From positions 1-9,011 of the forward strand of contig CAZYAD010000049.1 in assembly GCA_964646225.1 (NCBI GenBank): DNA of 9,011 nt. Reading direction: 5' to 3'. This document shows positions 5,488-9,011 of this stretch, one piece after another. The position numbers and the translations under genes were made by a program. The first letter of the stretch is position 1. Each line of letters opens with the position of its first letter. The notes under the pieces are model-generated. The model was not told the origin of the DNA, ran no database searches, and was given only the letters and a program-made list of their open reading frames with translations. The stretch comes from UBA4644 sp964646225. Its GTDB lineage: Bacteria; Bacillota; Clostridia; Oscillospirales; Butyricicoccaceae.

Positions 5488-5532
5488 GTGCGATATATCG
5501 CACTGCAATATATAGTCTATCGCAGTGCGATG
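5488..5532. promoter_or_regulatory. PadR operator array
   Basis: Two 15-bp sites of form TATCGCANTGCGATA are present: TATCGCACTGCAATA (5496-5510, one mismatch between half-sites) and TATCGCAGTGCGATG (5518-5532, one mismatch at the edge). They are 22 bp apart, about two helical turns. An extra half-site TGCGATA (5489-5495) abuts the first, forming the perfect 16-bp palindrome GTGCGATATATCGCAC (5488-5503). The second site fills the promoter spacer and touches the -10; the first covers the start site. Self-repression by the PadR protein is the natural reading. Confidence 0.75.
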
Positions 5533-5542
5533 TATTTGTCAA
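5514..5542 (-). promoter_or_regulatory. padR operon promoter
   Basis: Minus strand TTGACA (complement of 5537-5542), 17-nt spacer, TAGACT (complement of 5514-5519; 4 of 6). Start near 5507. The weak -10 inside an operator suits a tightly repressed promoter. Confidence 0.65.
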
Positions 5543-5564
5543 GAGGATCTTCCTGTTCTTTTGC

Positions 5565-5608
5565 AAAAAAGAAGTCCGTCCGGGCCTGAAGCAGGCTTCC
5601 GGACGGGC
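5565..5608 (-). terminator. Terminator of alaX
   Basis: On the minus strand CCGTCCGG and CCGGACGG (complement of 5599-5606 and 5576-5583) form the outer stem, with an inner GCCTG/CAGGC stem, followed by ACTTCTTTTTT. It lies about 50 nt after the alaX stop and 22 bp upstream of the padR -35. Confidence 0.87.
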
Positions 5609-5658
5609 TCGATCCCGAAAAAAGTAAAATATGTGTTTCGTGTTTCGTGTGGGAAGGC

Positions 5659-6816
5659 TTACCGCTTCTCCCACACCCGCCGGACAAACTCCCGCAGGGC
5701 CTCCTCCCTGGCGGTCAGGCTGCCCTGCGCAAAACCCGGCTTGCCGCCGCCACGGCCGGAAAAGGCAGCATTCAGCTCCTTGACCAGCGGACGCACATCG
5801 GCCGTCCGATGCCCCACGGCATATCGATACTGCCCGTTTTCCCCGGCGAACACGGCACACAGACCGCCGCAGCCCTCCAGAACGGCGTCACACAGACGCC
5901 GCACCGAGTCGGGGCTCAGCTCCCCTTCGAAGAGGATCGCATCGCCCGTTCCGGCAAGCGCCGCCGCCTTTCGGGCAAAATCGGCAGTCTCCAGCCCGGC
6001 ACAGCGCAGCTTGACGCTTTCCAGTTCGTTTTTCAGCCGTTCCACTGCGGCAGCGGTCTGCATGGGCTTGGCGCTCAGCGCCCGGGATACCTCCAGATTC
6101 TGCTGCCAGACCCCCGAAAGATAGTCCAGCGCCCGCTTGCCGCACAGCAGCTCCAGCCGCACTCCCTCCCGGAAGCGCTGGCAGGACAGCAGCTTCACCA
6201 GTCCCACCTGCCCGGAGGTGGACACATGGGTGCCGCAGCAGGCGCAGCAGTCCGCGCCGGGAAAGGCCACCAGCCGCACCATGCCGGGAATGTATTTTTT
6301 CGAGCGATACTGGGCCTTTTCCAGCGCCTCGCCCTCCAGAAAGCGGATGTCAATGGGATGCTCCTGCCAGAGATAGCGGTTAGCGGCCTCCTCGATGCCG
6401 GGCAGGTCGGCGGGGTCGATGTCGTGGTTAAAGTCAATGGTGACCACATCCTTCCCCATGTGAAAGCCCACATTGTCGCAGCCGTAGCGGGCGCAGATCA
6501 TCCCGCTGACGATATGCTCGCCGGAGTGCTGCTGCATATGGTCAAAGCGCCGCTGCCAGTCCACCCGGCCCGACACCTCCGTCCCCACGGCAAGGGGCCG
6601 ACTGCACAGATGGCGGATGACTCCCGCCTTTTCCTGCACATCGGAGACGGCGGCCCCGCCCAGCGTACCATGGTCGGCAGGCTGGCCCCCACCCTCTGGA
6701 TAAAAGGCCGTGCGATCCAGCGTCACCTGCCAGTGCCCGCCCTCCGGCTCACAGGACAGCACCCGGCCGGTAAAGTCCGTCTGATACGGATCATGATAGT
6801 ACAGTTTTTCGGTCAT
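5659..6816 (-). CDS. alaX: Alanyl-tRNA editing protein AlaX (long form with DHHA1 domain)
   Basis: The 385-residue product is a free-standing relative of the AlaRS editing region. It would hydrolyse Ser- or Gly-tRNA(Ala) in trans in the cytoplasm. Residues 1-90 form the N-terminal beta-barrel with FYPEGGGQPADHG (39-50). The SAD-type editing domain holds the zinc motifs HSGEH (His97-x3-His101) and C193-CGT-H197. A helical linker follows (about 250-285), and the DHHA1 domain ends with GRGGGKPGFAQG (354-365). There is no aminoacylation core, so it is not a truncated AlaRS. The start at 6816 (MTEKLYYHDPY) has GGAGG 7 nt upstream; an in-frame ATG at 6834 has none. It lies just downstream of tRNA-Leu and its terminator, and I see no separate promoter, so expression may rely on read-through. 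Confidence 0.94.
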   Translation of the reverse strand: MTEKLYYHDPYQTDFTGRVLSCEPEGGHWQVTLDRTAFYPEGGGQPADHGTLGGAAVSDVQEKAGVIRHLCSRPLAVGTEVSGRVDWQRRFDHMQQHSGEHIVSGMICARYGCDNVGFHMGKDVVTIDFNHDIDPADLPGIEEAANRYLWQEHPIDIRFLEGEALEKAQYRSKKYIPGMVRLVAFPGADCCACCGTHVSTSGQVGLVKLLSCQRFREGVRLELLCGKRALDYLSGVWQQNLEVSRALSAKPMQTAAAVERLKNELESVKLRCAGLETADFARKAAALAGTGDAILFEGELSPDSVRRLCDAVLEGCGGLCAVFAGENGQYRYAVGHRTADVRPLVKELNAAFSGRGGGKPGFAQGSLTAREEALREFVRRVWEKR

Positions 6817-6838
6817 GCTTACGCCTCCACTCATTCAG

Positions 6839-6876
6839 AAAAGCCGCTCCCGTCAGTCTGGACAGGAGCGGCTTTT
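6839..6876 (-). terminator. Terminator between tRNA-Leu and alaX
   Basis: Perfect 12-bp inverted repeat AAAAGCCGCTCC / GGAGCGGCTTTT (6839-6850, 6865-6876) with a 14-nt loop. It begins right after the tRNA CCA end and ends 22 nt before the alaX ATG. It may act as a leaky terminator that sets alaX expression. Confidence 0.85.
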
Positions 6877-6878
6877 GT

Positions 6879-6966
6879 TGGTGCCGGTGGCGGGGGTCGA
6901 ACCCGCACGGGTGATAAGCCCAACGGATTTTGAGTCCGCCTCGTCTGCCAATTCCAACACACCGGC
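6879..6966 (-). tRNA. tRNA-Leu, anticodon CAA (CCA end encoded)
   Basis: The minus strand gives acceptor stem GCCGGTG/CACCGGC, discriminator A and an encoded CCA (complement of 6879-6881). The anticodon loop CTCAAAA lies between GCGGA and TCCGT and reads CAA, decoding UUG. The T-arm loop is GTTCGACCC within GCGGG/CCCGC. A long variable arm (about 14 nt, class II) fits tRNA-Leu. Length is 88 nt with CCA. No integrase or attachment duplication is seen next to it. Confidence 0.96.
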
Positions 6967-6982
6967 AAAAGAGTACCGTTCT

Positions 6983-7011
6983 ATTATAGCGGAAGGCCCG
7001 CAAAAAAACAA
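6983..7011 (-). promoter_or_regulatory. tRNA-Leu promoter
   Basis: Minus strand TTGTTT (complement of 7006-7011), 17-nt spacer, perfect TATAAT (complement of 6983-6988). Start near 6976, about 10 nt before the mature tRNA. Confidence 0.75.
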
Positions 7012-7061
7012 GCCTTATTTTTCATTTTTGCAGCTTCCGTCCGACCAAAGGTGCGTCACGG

Positions 7062-7117
7062 AAAAAAAATCAGGCCGTCCGCGAGAGGACACCAGGGTCC
7101 TCTGTCGCTGGACGGCC
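7062..7117 (-). terminator. Terminator of the EamA-lgt operon
   Basis: On the minus strand GGCCGTCC pairs with GGACGGCC (complement of 7110-7117 and 7073-7080). There is an inner AGAGGAC/GTCCTCT stem, then TGATTTTTTTT (complement of the A8 at 7062-7069). It starts 11 nt after the lgt stop. Confidence 0.9.
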
Positions 7118-7128
7118 TTTTTTGTGCT

Positions 7129-7977
7129 TTACTCCCGGTCTCTCTCCTCCCGGTCGTCGTCCGTCTGCGGCCGCCCGGGGAAGGGCCGGGGATAGCGCTT
7201 CGTCCGGTAAAAATAGGTCAGCAGCCCCACGGACACTGCCACGCACAGCCCTCCCACCAGCTGAGAGGTACGGATGCCGGTGCTGCCGATATACAGGCTG
7301 TCGGTGCGCAGAAACTCGGTCAAAAAGCGGATCATGCCGTACCAGCCCAGATAGAGCAGTCCGATCTCGCCCCGGAACCTCCGCTTTTTGGAGTAAAGGT
7401 GCAGAAAAACGAATCCCGCCAGATCCCACAGCGACTCATAGAGAAAGGTGGGGTGTACCGCCGCCGCGCCGTTGATGACCATGCCCCAGGGCAGCCCGGT
7501 GACACCGCCGTGGGCCTCCGCATTGACGAAATTGCCCCAACGGCCAATGCCCTGGGCCAGCAGGAAGCTCATGCTTACAAAGTCAAACGCCCCCAGCAGA
7601 TCCACCCGCCGCTTTTTACAGAACAGCACCATGATCACGCCGGTGACGATCAGCGCACCGTAAATGCCCAGTCCGCCCTTCCAGATGGCGATAATGTCCT
7701 CCGGATGCCGGCCGTAGTAGTCCCATTCACAAATCACATAATACGCCCGCGCGCCGAGGATGGCACAGGGCAGACACACCAGGATACCGTCCAGCAGCGT
7801 ATCCTGCGGGCAGCCGAACTCCTCACAGCGGGCGCGGGCATACAGCACCGCCAGCAAAAAGCCCGCGGCGATAATGACGCCGTACCACATGATATCCTTG
7901 CCGAAAACGGTAAACGCCACCCGGTTCAGTTGAAAGACTGTGTCAAACAGACCGGGAAAGGAAACGGAATTGACCAT
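7129..7977 (-). CDS. lgt: Prolipoprotein diacylglyceryl transferase Lgt
   Basis: The 282-residue integral membrane enzyme transfers diacylglycerol from phosphatidylglycerol to the lipobox cysteine of prelipoproteins. Diagnostic segments are IMWYGVIIAAGF (29-40), WKGGLGIYGALI (99-110), the Lgt signature GIGRWGNFVNAEAHG (143-157, including the essential Arg146), HPTFLYES (175-182) and YGMIRFLTEFLRTD (213-226). Hydrophobic segments are consistent with about seven membrane spans. The C-terminal tail after residue 262 is charged, ending in DDDREERDRE. The ATG at 7977 follows AAGGGG with 5-nt spacing; a longer upstream frame runs into the previous gene and lacks homology. It lies 28 nt after the EamA gene stop, so the two are probably co-transcribed. 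Confidence 0.95.
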   Translation of the reverse strand: MVNSVSFPGLFDTVFQLNRVAFTVFGKDIMWYGVIIAAGFLLAVLYARARCEEFGCPQDTLLDGILVCLPCAILGARAYYVICEWDYYGRHPEDIIAIWKGGLGIYGALIVTGVIMVLFCKKRRVDLLGAFDFVSMSFLLAQGIGRWGNFVNAEAHGGVTGLPWGMVINGAAAVHPTFLYESLWDLAGFVFLHLYSKKRRFRGEIGLLYLGWYGMIRFLTEFLRTDSLYIGSTGIRTSQLVGGLCVAVSVGLLTYFYRTKRYPRPFPGRPQTDDDREERDRE

Positions 7978-8005
7978 AAACGCCCCTTTCGCGTGCAAAA
8001 AACGC

Positions 8006-8914
8006 TTATTGTTTGTTCTTCTGCGGCAGCGGGATCTGCGCCAGCAGCACCGCCGCGAACACCAGCACACAGCCCAGCAGCTCCCGCAGGCTCAGGCTCT
8101 CGTGCAGCAGCAGCCAGCCTGCCAGCACGGCAAACACCGACTCCAGGCTCATCAGCAGAGTAGCCGTGGTGGGGTCGGTATCCCGCTGGCCCACGATCTG
8201 CAGGGTATAGCCCACGCCGCAGGACACCACGCCGGTGTACAGCATCGACCCTCCGGCCGCCCAGATGCCCGCCCAGGAGGGCTCCTCAAACAGCAGCATC
8301 AGCACCAGAGAGATGCCGCCCGCTACCAGGAACTGGACACAGGACATCCGCACACCATCCACATGTTTGCCGCCGAAATGGTCGATGACCATGATATGAA
8401 TGGAAAAGAAGAAGGCGCAGCACAGCACCAGCAGGTCGCCGGTGGACACCGAAAAGCCCTCCTTGACGCACAACAGATAAAAGCCGAGCACGGCGATGGC
8501 CACGCATGCCCAGATGATCTTTGGGATCTTCCGCCGGATAAACACGCCCATCAGGGGGACGATGACGATATACAGCGCGGTGATGAAGCCCGCCTTTCCG
8601 GCGGTGGTCATGCTGATGCCAAATTGCTGGAAGGAGCTGGCCACGCACAGAACAATGCCGCAGCACACGCCGCCAATGAGGGAGTTGCGGTTGATCTCCC
8701 GACGCTGGGCGGGGGTGGGCCGGGCCTCCTCCGGCTTGAGCCGATCCAGCACGGCGATCAGAGGGATGAGTGCCAGTCCGCCGATGACCGTCCGGATGCC
8801 GTTATAAGTAAAGGGCTGCAAATGCTCCATGCCGGTGCTCTGAGCCACAAAGGCCGTGCCCCAGATGACGGCGGTCAGCAGCAGCAACAAATTTCCGCGC
8901 ATTTTCTTACTCAT
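8006..8914 (-). CDS. EamA/DMT-family transporter (RhaT/YdcZ-like), ten predicted membrane spans
   Basis: The 302-residue product has two tandem EamA repeats (about 8-149 and 158-295) of five hydrophobic segments each, the standard drug/metabolite transporter fold in the cytoplasmic membrane. Typical motifs are IWGTAFVAQ (17-25), AGKAGFITALYIVIVPLMGVF (105-125), and SLESVFAVLAGWLLLHESLSLRELLGCVLV (256-285). The substrate cannot be told from sequence; family members export amino acids, nucleotides or other metabolites. The ATG at 8914 follows AAGGA with about 9-nt spacing. It is the first gene of an operon with lgt. Confidence 0.92.
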   Translation of the reverse strand: MSKKMRGNLLLLLTAVIWGTAFVAQSTGMEHLQPFTYNGIRTVIGGLALIPLIAVLDRLKPEEARPTPAQRREINRNSLIGGVCCGIVLCVASSFQQFGISMTTAGKAGFITALYIVIVPLMGVFIRRKIPKIIWACVAIAVLGFYLLCVKEGFSVSTGDLLVLCCAFFFSIHIMVIDHFGGKHVDGVRMSCVQFLVAGGISLVLMLLFEEPSWAGIWAAGGSMLYTGVVSCGVGYTLQIVGQRDTDPTTATLLMSLESVFAVLAGWLLLHESLSLRELLGCVLVFAAVLLAQIPLPQKNKQ

Positions 8915-8950
8915 GATGGTTCGTCCTTTCTCTTTCGGGCAGATAAGCTC

Positions 8951-8979
8951 ATTATATCGGATGCGCCCCGGTTTTGCAA
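8951..8979 (-). promoter_or_regulatory. Promoter of the EamA-lgt operon
   Basis: Minus strand TTGCAA (complement of 8974-8979), 17-nt spacer, perfect TATAAT (complement of 8951-8956). Start near 8944, about 30 nt before the ATG. Nothing further is recognisable in 8980-9011. Confidence 0.7.
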
Positions 8980-9011
8980 CCCCCGTCCCGCCCTTCCCGC
9001 AGACGAAAGGG

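Noticed and set aside
5647..6933. A 428-codon plus-strand open frame opposite alaX
   Set aside because: Shadow of alaX; it also runs through the tRNA-Leu gene and a terminator, and the predicted product is low-complexity.
6879..6966. tRNA-Leu as a possible integration site of a mobile element
   Set aside because: No integrase, no duplicated tRNA 3' end and ordinary core genes on both sides.
7051..8163. A 370-codon plus-strand open frame opposite lgt
   Set aside because: It crosses the lgt terminator and the operon junction, has no ribosome site worth noting, and lgt on the other strand is unambiguous.

Overview
The window reads as chromosome of a spore-forming, fairly GC-rich member of the Clostridia. 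Three things point there: the sporulation genes spoIIR and sleB, a PerR/rubrerythrin peroxide-defence pair typical of anaerobes, and a 16S rRNA start with Firmicutes-like leader sequence. A position near Oscillospirales/Ruminococcaceae is a guess from codon and GC style, not shown by the sequence. No phage, transposon, CRISPR or plasmid genes are visible. It looks like core genome with unusually legible control regions.

Left part (1-1747). The first 55 bases are the 5' end of a 16S rRNA gene on the minus strand. Behind it is a leader of about 200 nt, a near-consensus promoter (TTGACA-17-TATTAT) and three A-tracts phased at exactly 10 bp that look like an UP element. Directly upstream in the same direction is spoIIR, with no visible terminator between. 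Divergent from spoIIR is sleB, a spore cortex-lytic enzyme, with a sigma-G-like promoter. It ends at a 19-bp bidirectional terminator.

Middle part (1834-4354). A minus-strand perR-rbr operon (peroxide-sensing repressor, then rubrerythrin) is transcribed from a consensus promoter overlapped by two 7-1-7 palindromes. The divergent plus-strand gene is an M18 aminopeptidase (apeA type). A third palindrome lies between the two promoters.

Right part (4355-9011), all minus strand. A PadR-type repressor gene overlaps operationally with a DUF2812 membrane-protein gene (1 nt gap). These are followed by a 30-33 residue single-TM open frame with a full Shine-Dalgarno sequence but no ordinary start codon at normal spacing. 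The padR promoter carries two well-formed 15-bp palindromes 22 bp apart. Further right come alaX (alanyl-tRNA trans-editing protein), a terminator, tRNA-Leu(CAA) with its own promoter, another terminator, lgt (prolipoprotein diacylglyceryl transferase) and an EamA/DMT-family transporter at the head of the lgt operon.

Most genes are well-known families. The items most worth a second look are the start-codon-poor small membrane ORF after the DUF2812 gene, the PadR operator array, and the two overlapping Fur-family palindromes at perR.
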